DNA of 64,000 nucleotides from NCBI GenBank assembly GCA_020736575.1, contig JAGPYM010000010.1:496001-560000 (forward strand), given 5' to 3'. The notes beneath the pieces were generated by a model. That model made no database searches. It was given only the letters and a program-made list of their open reading frames with translations, and had not been told where the DNA came from. This DNA comes from Thelonectria olida. Lineage: Eukaryota > Ascomycota > Sordariomycetes > Hypocreales > Nectriaceae. Both the position numbers and the translations under genes were made by a program. Of this stretch, positions 1 through 13,900 are shown in pieces (the stretch's first letter is position 1; the number at the start of each line of letters is the position of its first letter).

Positions 1-2043
1 GTCTGAATCGCTCCGTCTTCTGAAACTTGGCCCGCAAGTATGCAACAACACAAATCAATGCACCCGCGCATCACTGGAGCGGCCATGTCGCGGTGACCCG
101 GTTTGCGTGACGCTCGGGGAGTTGGTGGCCTCTCCTCCTTGATTGATCGGCACCGGCACTGGCGGTCCTCATCTTGAATCCCTCCTGAGTCTCCGACATT
201 TTGTGGCTTTGTTGTTTGCGATGTGTTTTCGCGTTTTCATAGCAAGAATTGCATTCGTCTTCCGAATATCCGTGGTTTTCATCTTAAATAGAGAGCGAAC
301 CGGCTCACGATGCCGAAGCCCATAGTCCAGACTGCTGAAGCCGACTTTCCGGCCCGCGATGATTAACAGAGTGTCGGGGTCCCGCCCCTGATTTAACGTC
401 CTCGAATTTTGTAGTAGACGCTGCCGATGCCGTAGAGCACCTGGTCCCAGAGTTCGTATGTTGTCTGCCACAGACCGCCTTGATAGTGATGGTGGTCGCG
501 TCGGCGATCTGAGTGTTTTACTTGGACTCGGTGATAATGTCCGTTGTGATAGACGAGTTCTGTCATGATTGGTGACGTTAATTGTTTGTTGGCTGGTATG
601 AAATAAAGGCGTTTGTTCTATCAAAGGATCCTCGCTCGAGGGTTTCATATAAAGATGGCTCTTATATTGGAATCTATCAATTAAATGAAGCACGCGCGAA
701 TTGCAGCTGACTATCCAGTGATTCGCTATTAACAGGACCTCCATCAATTTTTGCAGCATTTGACTTGCTTATGGGACTTGGAAAGGCAGACAGACACTCT
801 GGTGTCGTCGGATGACTTCAAGCGGCCGACGATCATGCGCCCGAACCCCGTGATGGGCCGGCGAAGCGGGTGGCAACAGGTCGCACCGTCTCCGACGTCG
901 CGCATTCTGCGTCACAAAATGACATTCTGAGACGCGGATATTTAGTTTCCTTGCTGGAATCCGAGTCTAGTTGTGGCTTATTCTCGCCCGTCTCTTGGCA
1001 ACTGTATTCAGTGGAGGCGGAGTCAGAGACGACCATCGATTGGGGAAGCACGCTTGAGACTTTCTTCAACTGAAACTGAACTGTTCAGGTGTCTATATCC
1101 AACCATGTCGTCGCACGATGAACAAAGTCGGTGCATCAGCCTTGCTCGCCGCAGTAAACCAGTGTCAATCATGTCGATCTCGATTCATGTTGCCTCAACT
1201 TCAGGCACGTTACCAGATAGCATGGATGGATATCCAGAGCATATTTAAGGCTCAATTGATATGAATAATTGACGGCCGATCGAAATCTCCATGCAATTTC
1301 AACTGTTAACATATGAGGTTCAGAATTCCCCCGAAACGTGACGAAACGACAAGTTCCTCTTGACATCCATGCGAAATAGTTAGGTAAGTAGCTTCGGTAC
1401 CTGATCCATACATCATTCTTACAACAACGGCAGACAAGCATAGTGTTGGACGCATCGAGGCCAGCCAGGTGGAACAAGCCTGGCTCACCGTCCTCAACCC
1501 TGCCAAAGCAATAATAATTTAGGAATACGAGGTGCTTCATCTTGAGGCCCCCGGGTTTGTCTGTATATACCCGACCACCAAGATGCCACTTACACCCCCA
1601 AGAAATTTTAAAAACGTGCTTCTTTTGTCGAGAAACAACGCACTTTACTCATGGATTTTAGTACTATGGGTATTTGTTCCATACTTTTGCTTCAAAAGCA
1701 AGGCACTCAACGAACGGCATCGCGAGTGCCCTCGCTTAGAGCAGCATCGTCATAGATGTTCACCCACGTGGAGACAATTCCTTCAAAATGATCTCTAAAT
1801 CCTCTTGAATAATAATCTTTGTCCATCTCAAGGAGCGTGGTGTAACTGCGCCTATCAAGATCTAGGTATGACCTTTCGAGGCGCACCTTATGAGCGCAAA
1901 GGGCGCATCACCATGATGTCATAGAAACTTTCACTATCGATATATCAGCCCGATATATTCACCTGCATGTGAATATCTTTGAAGCGAGATAACCTACTGC
2001 ATTACGATACTCACTTCAGATAATTGCTCAACTATCAGTTACC
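1..2043. other. Intergenic or unassigned left end
   Basis: I see no gene that I can support here. The longest open frame is 196 codons on the minus strand (169-759). It is rich in Arg, Ser and Thr, has no domain, and shows no splice signals that would extend it. The last 100 bases are probably the promoter and leader of the gene starting at 2044. Confidence 0.5.
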
Positions 2044-2624
2044 ATGTCTACGAAGCAAAACCCCAGCTCTGTCACCAAGGTTAGTAGCCTCTCAAGTTCA
2101 TGATCATAAACTAAACCAAGTATCTCCAGGTCGACCTTGGAAAAGATGCCCCTGTCACTGGAGAGGGAACTGGCAAGGCCGCCTCGGAATCTCTAGCGAC
2201 CAAGTCCACCCAAGAGGGTGGTGATTTTGCTTCCAACCGCAAGGCCGAAAACACGTCTGGATCCGACGAATCCGACTCGTACGCTTCGAAGGCGCGTGAG
2301 ATGGCCCAGCAGAGCGATAAGCCCTCTCAATCCATCGGCTCCAAGGATAGCGGTTCTGGGGACACTCAATCTCGCGGTGCTCAGAGACGCCCGTCTGGAT
2401 CTCATCGCAAGAACGTAGAGGGAAGTTGGGATGAATCCAAGGATGAGGATGGTTTGAAGAAAGCTTTGGAGTCTGAGCCTGGTAGTATGGATGATCCAAG
2501 TCGATTGGCAGAGCAACAATACGCACTGAAACAGGGCGCTCATGGTCGCGATGCTGGTCCTAGGCAAGACAAGATTGAGGGCGGAACGGCGTATGATGCC
2601 CTAGGTTCAGAGGTGCCTTCGTGA
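2044..2624 (+). CDS. Small hydrophilic, disordered protein of unknown function
   Basis: Two exons, 2044-2079 and 2130-2624, separated by a 50-nt intron with donor GTTAGT, branch-like CTAAAC and acceptor CCAG. The joined frame gives 176 residues. The start ATG sits in a good context (ACCATGT) and the first exon encodes MSTKQNPSSVTK. The protein is almost entirely polar, dominated by Ser, Gly, Lys, Asp, Glu and Gln. It has no signal peptide, membrane segment or cysteine, so it is probably intrinsically disordered. Its composition resembles small stress- or conidiation-associated hydrophilic proteins of filamentous fungi, but I do not recognise a family and assign no function. The frame stays open across the splice junction and ends at TGA just before an AT-rich 3' region, which supports a real gene. 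Confidence 0.7.
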
Positions 2625-3814
2625 GCAGGGCTCATATCGAGACTCGCCTTCTACCGTGTATAACGTTATGAGATAGGCATCTGTTCAATGTCAAAATAAT
2701 GTTCAACCTCTAAATCCAACTCAGATCTCTTAATGGTTACCTCTCCGAGAGCTGCACAGACGATAACCTGCACTCCGAGGGTTGATACTCATGCATTTAC
2801 CCATGGATAACCAACTCTCCATCATCAGACCGAGAACAGTTCTCCTTACCTGCTGTACTACCAAATTCAGCAGAGAATGAGTCACAATCAGAGCCTGATG
2901 TAACTCACAGACAAGGATTGCGCTCAAAGGCAGTGCTTACGGGGCGTGTTTGCGATTCAAGGACCGACCCATTGCCTATTCGTCCCTAGGTGACAACTGT
3001 AGACACTCAATTCGAAGAAGCTTGATGCATATCTCTCCTTTTAATACGGGAAATCAATGCGAGAGCAATGCAAATGCTAGACGACCGCCTCGGATCCTCG
3101 ACGAAGCAATCCAAGTCTAACAGGGTCGTCACAAGGATGTAAATGCCTGATATATCACCAACCAATCAGAAACCTGGGAAACATGACGTCAAAGGAAGAG
3201 GGCTGGGAGCCACTTTGTCTTGGCTCCATTTTTCCGTAGAGACTGCGAGACATATTGAATCACTCCAGGAAGACTGAAAAGAAGATTTTCAACCAGATAT
3301 CATCTTCAACTTCAATAAACGCCACGGCGAAAAATAGACCAAACGTGTGCGAATCTGAACATGCAAAAAATACCCCACTCCAAAGAGGCAATCGACATGT
3401 ATCATTTTTCGAGGCACCCGCGGCTTCGCCGTTGATGCCTTAGATTGCTGCCTGATCAAAAACCAAAATTTTGAAAATGTGCCCCACCAACGAAAATTCA
3501 CCCCGCCTCGCCTCCGAACACCACCACAGAACTGACTGGGTTGGACTGGAACCGCCACTCACATTGTTGTTGCTGGGCTCTTTTTTTTTTCTCCATTGCC
3601 GGGCTGACTTGGTTCTTTTCTTCTTCCTTATCTCTCTCTCCAGTCAAAGAACTGTGATTCCCCGGGCTTTTTTCTTTGACCCTCCTCTGGCCTGGACTTA
3701 ATACGACTTGATACCTTTTTTTACGCCCCCGCCGTCGATAATCCCCATTTCGACCCCGCGGTTCCTCTATCTGGTCGTCTATCCATCAGCTTTCATTGAC
3801 CCATCACCGTCAAT
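2625..3814. other. Intergenic region and promoter of ARB1
   Basis: No coding region is supported. From about 3540 the plus strand becomes pyrimidine-rich, with runs of T and CT up to the ARB1 start, which is typical of strong promoters and leaders in filamentous fungi. The ATG at 3815 lies in CAATATGGC. Confidence 0.5.
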
Positions 3815-5773
3815 ATGGCACCTTCCGCATCCAAGGAGAAGCGTCTCGCCAAGAAGGCCGCCGAGGGTAAGCTCAAGGGCAAGGCCGGCAGGAAGGCTAA
3901 GGCCACCGAGGAGGTCCAGCTCGACGCCCATGGAAACCCCATCGTCGATACTGATGGCCCTGCCACCTCTGGCGACAAGCTGGACGAGGTCAAGCGTCTA
4001 GCCGAACAAATGGACAAGCACGGTATTTCTGACCGTGTCACCACTGGCGTCCTGTCTTCTACCCCCACCAGCAAGGACGCAAAGATTACTTCCACTAGTC
4101 TGGTGTTCCACGGCCGAGTCCTCATCACCGATTCCACCCTCGAGCTGAACTACGCCCGACGATACGGTCTCCTCGGTGAGAACGGTTGCGGAAAGTCTAC
4201 TCTCCTTAAGGCCATCGCCGCTCGCGAGTACCCCATCCCCGAACATCTTGATATCTACCTTCTAAACGAGGGTGCTCCCCCCAGTGACCTTGGCGCCCTT
4301 GAGTGGGTTGTCAGGGAGGCTGAGCTGGAGTTGGAGCGTCTCGACCATCTGGCCGAGAAGTTGCTCGAGGATGAGGGCCCCGAGAGCCCTGTTCTCATTG
4401 ATCTCTACGACGTAAGTCAATACATCGACATTCCTGAACACAACTAACATATCCCAGCACATGGACAAGATGGACCCATCTACCTTTTCCACCCGTGCCT
4501 CACTCATCCTGACGGGTCTTGGTTTCAACAAGAAGACGATTCACAAGAAGACCAAGGACATGTCTGGTGGTTGGAGAATGCGTGTTGCTCTGGCCAAGGC
4601 TCTCTTCGTCAAGCCTTCGCTGTTGCTTCTCGATGACCCCACTGCTCATTTGGATCTCGAGGCTTGCGTGTGGCTTGAGGAGTACCTCAAGAAGTGGGAT
4701 CGAACTCTCGTCCTCGTATCTCACTCTATGGATTTCCTCAACGGTGTCTGCACCAACATGATCGACATGCGCGGAAAGAAGCTCATCTACTATGGTGGTA
4801 ACTACGACTCTTACCACAAGACTCGCTCCGAGCAGGAGACCAATCAGATGAAGGCCTACCAAAAGCAGCAGGATGAAATCGTCCACATCAAGAAGTTCAT
4901 TGCCAGCGCCGGTACCTACGCCAACCTTGTCCGACAGGCCAAGTCCCGGCAGAAGATTCTGGACAAGATGGAGGCCGACGGTTTCATCGAGCCCGTCGTC
5001 GAGGACCGAGTCTTTAGCTTCCGATTTGCCGATGTTGAGAAGCTACCTCCCCCTGTCCTGTCTTTCGACAACGTTACCTTTTCCTACTCTGGCAAGAAGG
5101 AAGATGATTTGTACCGCAACCTCGATCTCGGTTTCGACATGGACTCGCGTACAGCCCTGGTCGGCCCCAACGGTGTTGGCAAGTCTACCCTCCTGCGCCT
5201 CATGACTGGCAAGCTCTCCCCCACCGGCGGTGTCGTTACCCGTCACACTCACTTGAAGCTTGGCCTATACTCTCAGCACAGTGCCGAGCAGCTCGACCTG
5301 ACCAAGTCTGCCCTGGATTTCGTGCGCGACAAGTACAGTGAGAAGTCTCAAGATTACCAGTACTGGCGACAACAGCTTGGAAAGTATGGTCTTTCCGGTG
5401 ATTCTCAGACTGCCCTGATGGGAACTCTGTCTGAAGGTCAGAAGTCGCGTATCGTCTTTGCTCTGTTGGCCATTGACGGTCCCAACATGTTGTTGCTGGA
5501 CGAGCCTACCAACGGTCTCGATATTCCTACTATTGACAGTTTGGCGGATGCCATTAACGCCTTTAGTGGAGGTGTCATTGTCGTGTCTCACGACTTCCGG
5601 TAAGTCCCTGTGCACTGCTATAATAGAATAAAACTAACTGTAATAGATTGCTCGACAAGATTGCCAAGCAAATTCTAGTGTGCGAGAACCAAACCATCCG
5701 CGAGTGGGACGGCAGCATCTCGGCGTACAAGGGCTACCTTCGCAAGAAGATGATCTCGGCCGGTGCCGTCTGA
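3815..5773 (+). CDS. ARB1: ABCF-type ATPase, ribosome biogenesis factor ARB1 (ABCF2 family)
   Basis: Three exons, 3815-4411, 4458-5599 and 5647-5773, give 621 residues. Both introns are short (46 and 47 nt) with GTAAGT donors. It has no membrane segments and two ABC ATPase domains, as in ABCF proteins. NBD1 has Walker [10 protein letters not shown] near residue 121, signature SGGWRMR near 235 and Walker [13 protein letters not shown] near 254. NBD2 has Walker [10 protein letters not shown] near 434, signature LSEGQKSR near 523 and Walker [12 protein letters not shown] near 544. The N-terminus is Lys/Ala-rich and basic, as in ARB1. The sequence between the domains (from [15 protein letters not shown] on) matches the ARB1/ABCF2 subgroup rather than GCN20 or eEF3. 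Yeast ARB1 is an essential shuttling factor for 40S and 60S maturation. Length is normal for the family. Note Asp-Asp instead of Asp-Glu in the first Walker B. Confidence 0.93.
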
Positions 5774-7996
5774 GGTTGGCAGCAAAAGTTGGAATGTGAT
5801 CAATTGAACTATAGAGGTTTTCGTCACAAAAGTTGTCATGACAGGGTATTTTCATGGGAAGAGCGACGGGTGGCGGGTCATTCGCATTATGTTAGACGCT
5901 ACCACGACGCTGCGGGCCTTTTTACATACAGGCATGAACTCCATGAAGATATGGGTATGTTAACGGATAGAATTTGCTTTCATTGGGTTTGTCTAGAGGC
6001 TTGATTAGTTTGAATGGGATGTCTCAGATTGGACCATCGATGACTACGTAATTGCAGTAAATGGGTGTGTTGGTGATGAATTCCGTGATTGGCTAGTTAT
6101 GTTGGTGTTGAGGTATTCGGACGGTGTGGAGATGCAAGTTGGGTGTCACGATGGGAGATTGTGCGACTGGGAACGGTGGGATTAGAGTATGGTCTTAAGG
6201 CATTTTTGATGTGAGGCCTTTTGTAACAATTCCATCGGCCAACCTGAGATTCAACCAGAATAAGGCTGACTGTGCGCATCACGTGTAGAAGTTGGTCAGT
6301 AACAGTTCGGAATCAAGTGTAGTTGAGGTTTAGGATTGAACTGTCCTTGGCGAGTCCAAGACGAGGCGGTGAAGGTTGTTAAGGCCCGAGTGAGACATCC
6401 TGTTGGTGAAGAAATCGCGTTATTTTCCTGGAGTGTTGAGTGAAGCTCGATTGTGGATGAGTGGAGGGTATCGTGTTGACAACATGGGACCAATTAAGGT
6501 AGAAATAGACCGTACCACCCTCGAAAATGGCTGAGCGAAAGCCCCAATCATGATATCCTCAGACCATTCATATCCAAGCCCAGTAACAATGGAATTCGTG
6601 GTGTTTTGTCAACGTGATCCAGGTGTTCATATTTACCCTACATAGTACCACCAGCGCGGAATGTTCGATATTCCCCCGCCCAGCAAGCACCCAGTCCCAC
6701 GGCGCCCGAGTGACGGACTTCCAAAACGAGTCTAAGGTGATTCGTTAACTCCCGACCCACATGGGACCCGTGGGGACGTGGAGCGTGGCCCGTGGAGACG
6801 GATGGCGGCAACAGGAGAACCCCGGCCCAGGCACGAGTGCCTCACGAGCTCGAGAGCGGGCGAGGCCGTGAGGGCGAGCGAGGCGTGTTAGCTTTGTGAG
6901 AATTGATGGGGACGGGGACGGAAGAAGAGGAAGAAGAGTGAAGGTGAGCAATAGATATCAACATCATGACCTTTTGTAGATTGTATTCCATTACCTTCAA
7001 GTACCCATAACAGAGATGCACTCACTTTCGGACGTCACTTCCATCCACTACAAGGAAATCTAGACCTGGACACACCTCCTCCAATCCGTTGGCCCTTCTT
7101 CCATCACCAAGAATTTTCCTTCTCCTCTTCTCTCCCCCTCCCCAGCTGTCGTTCATCCGTCGTTTCATTTCTACCAACAAGGCCAATTACAAACCAAGTC
7201 CCCTTCTGTTCCTCCAACTTCCACTCTCCGATCATCAACTTGACAACTCAACCTCTTGTTTGCTCCTCCTCACCCACCACACCAACGCACATCATCACCA
7301 TCGTCACATCCCGGAGTCACATCCCCGGTTCCCACAAACTAATCACTCTGGCTACCACCAACTAAAACTAACCAACTACGAATTCAGTTCCCGTCAGCAA
7401 CTCCACCCTCACCAAAGCGCCCAGCGCCTCCCGCCCATCGTCGTCCTCACCAACTAAAATCCTCTTTCCCGTGCAGCCGTGCTCTTTCAGCTTCCATGTT
7501 CCCACTAACTTGGCCAACCCTCGTTGACGTGTCTTAACCAAAGCCTCCAAAGCCAACCTCATCCTTCTCCTCAATTGCCCAGGATCAGTTGTGCCATCAC
7601 ATCACCACAACCATTCCATCTTCCTATTGACTACTTATTTGACGTACCCACACTCTTTATCCTTGGAATCGCTGCGCATTCACGACTCCATCGGATCCAA
7701 TAGACTCGCTCGCGTCATCGAGACTGCATTGATACGCTTCCATTGCCGCTCGCTGCACCTTGATTATTCGACACCTGCGACATTAGCTTTGCATCGAGTC
7801 ACTCTTCAATTCGCCTCGCCCGCGCATCGCGACTCTCGACGCCGCGCGCATCCTCTCTTTACCCCCACCTCCGAATACCCTCGCCGCGTCGCCGCTCTCT
7901 CGTGCACATGGGTTCTCCAGCCTAACCACTCGATCGCCAACACAATTCTTCCTCCACCCTTGTGCTCCTCAGTGCTTTTCGCGCTAAGCTGTCAGC
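5774..7996. other. Intergenic region and long leader of INO80
   Basis: No gene is supported between ARB1 and INO80. From about 7080 to 7990 the plus strand is rich in C, T and CA with few G residues, which reads as a long promoter and 5' leader for INO80. The open frames there (for example 7089-7457 and 7591-8004) are composed of Pro, Ser, His and Thr and reflect this base bias. Confidence 0.5.
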
Positions 7997-10900
7997 ATGG
8001 ATAAGAACGGCTACCACTCGTCGGTGCTGCAGCGACCGCATAGAGACGACGGTGCCAGCAATGATGATCGAGAGGCTAGAGGCCACCACCACCACCATCA
8101 CCATCATAGTCACCGACGCGACGTGATGGGAGGCGCAGACTCGTCTCGTGCTGAAGCAGGTGGTGCGATATCGACGTCGGCCTCGACCTCGAATGCGACT
8201 GCGAATGCGACTGCAACAGGCCCTGTCTCGTCGGCATCTGGATCTGGATCTGCGACTGCGAATGCGCACCGGCACTCCACCTTCAGCCTTCGCTCCCCCA
8301 AGCAGCAACCGTCCGAGTTCCGGGCGCCTCCCTTTTCCTCCCCTAACAACCATAACCATAACCACCACAACACTTCGCCCAACAACACCAACACCACGTC
8401 CAACAACCACGCCCATCAGTCTCCGCCTCGTCCGGCCCTGCCAAATCCCTACATGCCCTCGTCCACCTCGGGCGCAGCTGGCGGCCCAGTCGCTCCTCCC
8501 TCCCTGCCGCCCCCAGGCGCCATGAGCGGATCGTCCTCGACAGCTTCGCCTGCTCATCACCACCATCACCATCATCACCACCATCACCACGCGCATCAAT
8601 CTGGTGCTCCCGCTCCGCCGTCCGCATCGCCGCTGCACCCCCCAGCCGGATACTACTCTCCCGCCGCTGCCGACACCCATCACGCGCGCGAAAAGCCAGC
8701 CTCACGCGGCTTCTACGATCCCACGACAGACACCACCAAGGAACGTCGAGTTTCTGACGCGGCACCACCAGCTTCGTGGCACAACGCGCCTCAGGCCAGT
8801 CCTCCCAAGGTCAGTTGCTTGTTTTTTTTTTCATGGTTGAATCTGTTGATTCAAAATATGCTCTACATGTGTCTTAGTCTAAGCCTCAACCCCTTTGACC
8901 CTCCCGTTCAAGCTCTTATTGCACTTTTTACAGCCAAGTCCGACGCCAGGACGCCAAAACGCCAACGCCAGATTTGCTTGTGCTGGCTCAAACTTCCCCC
9001 ATCACGCTTCCGTTCCCCATCACTCTCGCCTCCTTCAAACTTCGGGCTCCATCAATGGCTGCACATCCCACCACAATTTTTTCTCATTCCACCCTTCTTC
9101 CATCAACACCAACTCCGAATCCATCATTGTTCGGCCTCATTGCCATCTCCTTGCATCATCCCTAATCATCACCTCATCACTGACCTGAAATTTTTCTCCA
9201 CTACAGGCCCGTGAACCCTTTGGCTACTCGCAGTCATCCGATCAGCATCCTCCCCCCTATTACAACGGCTCGTACACTTCGCCTCGCGCATCCTCCTCAT
9301 TCAATCGCCCCCATAGCCCGCTGTCCCACCCAGCTGGGTCCAACAGTCCTCCCGGACGACCGCATATGACTTCTCCCGGTTTGAGACATGGTGCTCCATC
9401 CAGTATGAATTCTACTACCAACGGGGCTTCTGCTCTTCCGCCCCTGGGAAAGTCTGATTTGGCTGCACCTGCACCTCCGAAGCCGGTCAATAGTGTAAGT
9501 CCTTCAGCTCTTGTGATGATTGATGCTAACACATACAAGACTCCCAGTAGAGCTGCGGATCCTATGTCCTTTTCCAATATTCTTTCCAGCTCTGAGCCTG
9601 CTCCGAAGCCTCGGGAACCTTCGCCGGCTGTTGAACGCGAACCTGAGCTAGTGAAGGTGCCTAAAGAGCTCAAAGTGTCCAAGAAGCCTAAAGAGTTCAA
9701 GGAACTCAAAGAGCCGAGGTTAGAACCTAAGCGAGAACTCGAAAAGCCTGAACCCATTACCGATCGCGATCACGATACCGAGATGGAAAAGGATGTCGAG
9801 ACTGAGCCCGAGGCTCCGAAGGAGCGACCACCAGTTGCTAAGAGAAGGGGTGGGCGCAAGTCTACTAAAGGCCGAGCATCTGAGATTCGGGAGGCTGCTA
9901 CTCCCAAGAGCGGAAGACGGTCATCACTAAAAAAGGAGTCACCCACGCCTCGACCTCCCGCCAAGCGACAAGCCAACGGCCAACCGAAGCCAAAGACGTG
10001 GTCAACTGAGATGGAGAAGAAAATTCAAAACGCCGAAGCCCAGCTTGACAATAATGTCGCGTCCCTCGACGGCGATGAGTTCTCCGAGGAGCACTACAAG
10101 GACCGAGCTCAGAAGCGTCGACGTGTCATGAATGATACGGATGAGGAGCAGGGCCGCCAAAGACGAGATGCCTATGCTGTCGTTGCTAGCAAGAAACTCG
10201 TTCTCCACTCTGATCTCGGCAAGCGTCGATATGATGACATGTATTATGAAGACGCTCTGCACGAGGTCCGAGAACAAGAAGTATACGCCGAAAAGGAGCG
10301 AAAGAAGGATATGCAGCGTAAGCGGCGTCGGGAAAAGTCAATGGCCGTTACCATGGAGCAAAAGGAGGCTGCTCTCGCCAGAGCTGAAGCAGCCGCTGAC
10401 GAGACGGAGCGGCAGAAGCATCTTCGTGATGCCGAGCGCGCTAACAAGAAGGCTCAGCAAACCAAGTTAATTCTCCAGAAGGGCATCAAGGGCCCTGCGC
10501 GAAATTTGGAGCTGAACCTCGAGGGTGGCACCATGTCATCGTTCCAGGCATCCGATGCAGAGTCTGGCACTGCTGCCCCGGCACCTACAGGTCGTAAGGG
10601 CAAGGGACGTGGTGGAACCCGACCAAAGAAGTCTAAGGAACAGAAGCAGGCCGAGAAGGATTCTGCCGAGGCTGCCCAAGCTGCTCTGGACGCCGGGGAG
10701 GAGCTTCCTACCAAGGAAGAGACTCGCGTTCGGATCAAGATCAAGAAGTCCAAGAGCGGAGATGTCGAGGCCGACAAAGACAAGGAGACCAAGGAGCCGA
10801 AGGAACCCAAAGAGAAGGAAAAGAAGCAGAAGAAAGAGGACAAGACCGACGACATTCCCGAAAGCGAGAAGAGATTCATGTCAAAAGGCTACAATCAGAT

Positions 10901-13900
10901 CTACGACCAGATCTGGAGAGACATGGCTCGCAAGGATGTCAACAAGACATTCAAGTTGGCTGCCGATTCCTACGCCACCAAGGCCTCCAACCTCAAGAAA
11001 ACAGCTATCCTCGCTTCGAAGGAGGCTAAGCGTTGGCAGCTGCGTACCAACAAGGGCACCAAGGATCTCCAGGCTCGCGCCAAGCGTGTTATGCGTGACA
11101 TGATGGGCTTCTGGAAGCGCAATGAACGCGAGGAACGTGATCTGCGCAAGGCGGCCGAGAAGCAAGAAATTGAGAATGCTCGAAAGGAGGAAGCCGATCG
11201 CGAAGCTGCTCGACAGAAGAGGAAGCTCAACTTCTTGATCTCTCAGACTGAACTGTACTCCCACTTTATCGGCAAGAAGATAAAGACCGATGAGGTGGAG
11301 CGAAGTACCGACAATCCCGACGTGGCTAAGGATCCTCATCAGATTTCGGAGCAAAAGTTGAATGTTACGGAGCCTGTCTCCGTGGGTAGTAAGGTCACCA
11401 ACTTTGAGAACCTTACCTTTGAGGAAGAAGATGAGGAGAAACTGCAAGCCGCAGCCGTGGCTAATGCTCAAAATGCCATCGAAGAAGCTCGCAAGAAGGC
11501 CCGCGCATTCAACAACGAAGCTCCAGATATGGACGACGAGGGCGAGATGAACTTCCAGAACCCCACCGGCTTGGGCGACGTCGAAATCGAGCAGCCCAAG
11601 ATGCTCAACGCTCAGCTCAAGGAGTATCAGCTCAAGGGTCTCAACTGGCTCGTCAACTTGTACGAACAGGGCATCAACGGTATTCTGGCCGACGAAATGG
11701 GTCTCGGAAAGACTGTCCAGTCCATCTCCGTCATGGCATACCTTGCTGAGAAGCACGACATCTGGGGCCCCTTCCTGGTTGTTGCCCCTGCGTCCACCCT
11801 GCACAACTGGCAGCAGGAAATTGCCAAGTTTGTCCCCGATCTGAAAATTCTCCCGTACTGGGGCAGTGCCGCCGATCGAAAGGTTCTTCGAAAGTTCTGG
11901 GACCGAAAGCACTCTACGTACAGGAAAGATGCTGCTTTCCATGTGTGTGTGACATCGTACCAGCTCGTTGTTTCCGATGTGGCGTATTTCCAGAAGATGA
12001 GGTGGCAGTACATGATTCTGGACGAGGCTCAGGCTATCAAGAGCTCGCAGAGTTCGCGTTGGAAGTGCTTGCTGGGCTTCCATTGCCGAAACCGACTGCT
12101 TTTGACTGGTACGCCTATTCAGAACAACATGCAGGAACTTTGGGCTCTTCTCCATTTTATCATGCCTTCGCTCTTTGATTCCCACGACGAATTCAGCGAG
12201 TGGTTCTCCAAGGATATCGAATCGCACGCGCAAAGCAATACTAAGCTGAACGAAGATCAGCTCAAGCGTTTGCACATGATCCTCAAGCCCTTCATGCTTC
12301 GTCGTGTCAAGAAGCATGTCCAGAAGGAGCTTGGTGACAAGATCGAGCTGGACATCTTCTGTAACCTCACCTACCGGCAGAGAGCGTACTACAGTAACTT
12401 GCGTAACCAGATCAACATCATGGATCTGGTCGAAAAGGCCACCATGGGAGATGATCAGGATTCAGGTACTCTCATGAACCTTGTCATGCAGTTCCGAAAG
12501 GTCTGTAACCATCCGGATTTGTTTGAGCGTGCTGAGGTGACTTCGTCATTTGCCTCCACCTACTTTGCCGAGACCGCCTCGTTTGTCCGCGAGGGTAACA
12601 ACGTCGCTGTGGGCTACTCTACACGCAGTCTTATTGACTACGAGCTGCCTCGACTTGTGTGGACTGAAGGCGGTCGTCTTTGCAAGGCTGGCCGCGACAA
12701 TCAAAAGGCCGGCTGGCGAAACAAGGCCTTGAACCATATGATGAACATTTGGACCCCTGAGAATATCAAGCAAAGCAGCGATGGCTCCAAGGCATTCTCC
12801 TGGCTTCGATTTGCAGACGCTACTCCCGGCGAGGTCTATGAGGCCACCCACCAGAGTTTGATTATCCGAGCCGCCAAGGAGTTGCAGAAGCGTGACCGAC
12901 TTGGTTATCTGAACGCGACATACAGCGATGCTGAGGACAAGAACTATACTCCTGCCCATGCTCTTTTCCAGATTCGAGCCCGGCAGAACCGATTGCCCGT
13001 TGCCGAGATCACAAGTGAAGGTGTTCTGAAGCAGCTTATGAATGTTGCTCGTGCGAACTACCTTGATTCAAGCTTGGGTCGACTGGAGCCGGCTGCCAGA
13101 CCTCGTGCCTCTGCACCACCTGTTGATGTGTCATGTACTGGCCGTGGTGCCTTGGACGAGCGCAACAGTCTCCTCTTCAACCCCACCATCCGCAAAATCT
13201 TCTATGGTCCCACAGTCTTCGATGAAAGAGTTCTCATAGAGAAGAAGGTCCCATTGGAGCAGTTCCCCACGACGTCGATGATCCCCAAGCCCGACCACGA
13301 GAAGAGACGCTACACCAACATTTCAATTCCTTCCATGCGGCGATTCGTCACCGACAGCGGCAAGCTAGCCGAGCTTGACTCGCTACTCTTCAAGCTGAAG
13401 AATGAGGGTCATCGTGTTTTGTTGTACTTCCAGATGACTCGCATGATTGACATGATGGAGGAGTACCTGACGTACCGCAACTACAAGTACTGCCGTTTGG
13501 ATGGTTCGACCAAGCTGGAGGACCGTCGTGATACTGTTCATGATTTCCAAACTCGCCCTGAAATCTTCATCTTCCTGCTCTCGACTCGTGCTGGTGGTCT
13601 CGGTATCAACCTGACGACTGCTGACACTGTCATCTTTTACGACTCGGATTGGAACCCCACTATCGACTCTCAGGCCATGGATCGAGCCCATCGTCTGGGT
13701 CAGACCAAGCAGGTTACGGTGTATCGTCTTATCACCCGCGGCACCATCGAGGAGCGCATTCGAAAGCGTGCTCTGCAAAAGGAAGAAGTCCAGCGTGTCG
13801 TCATTACAGGTGGCGGTTCAAGCGTTGATTTCTCTGGCCGTCGCGCTCCCGAGAACCGTAATCGCGACATTGCCATGTGGCTGGCGGATGATGAACAGGC

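Noticed and set aside
169..759. 196-codon minus-strand open frame near the left edge
   Set aside because: No domain, odd composition and no splice-consistent extension. Likely a chance ORF in intergenic DNA.
10881..12317. 478-codon open frame antisense to INO80
   Set aside because: It is the complement of the conserved helicase coding region, and its length is explained by sense codon bias.
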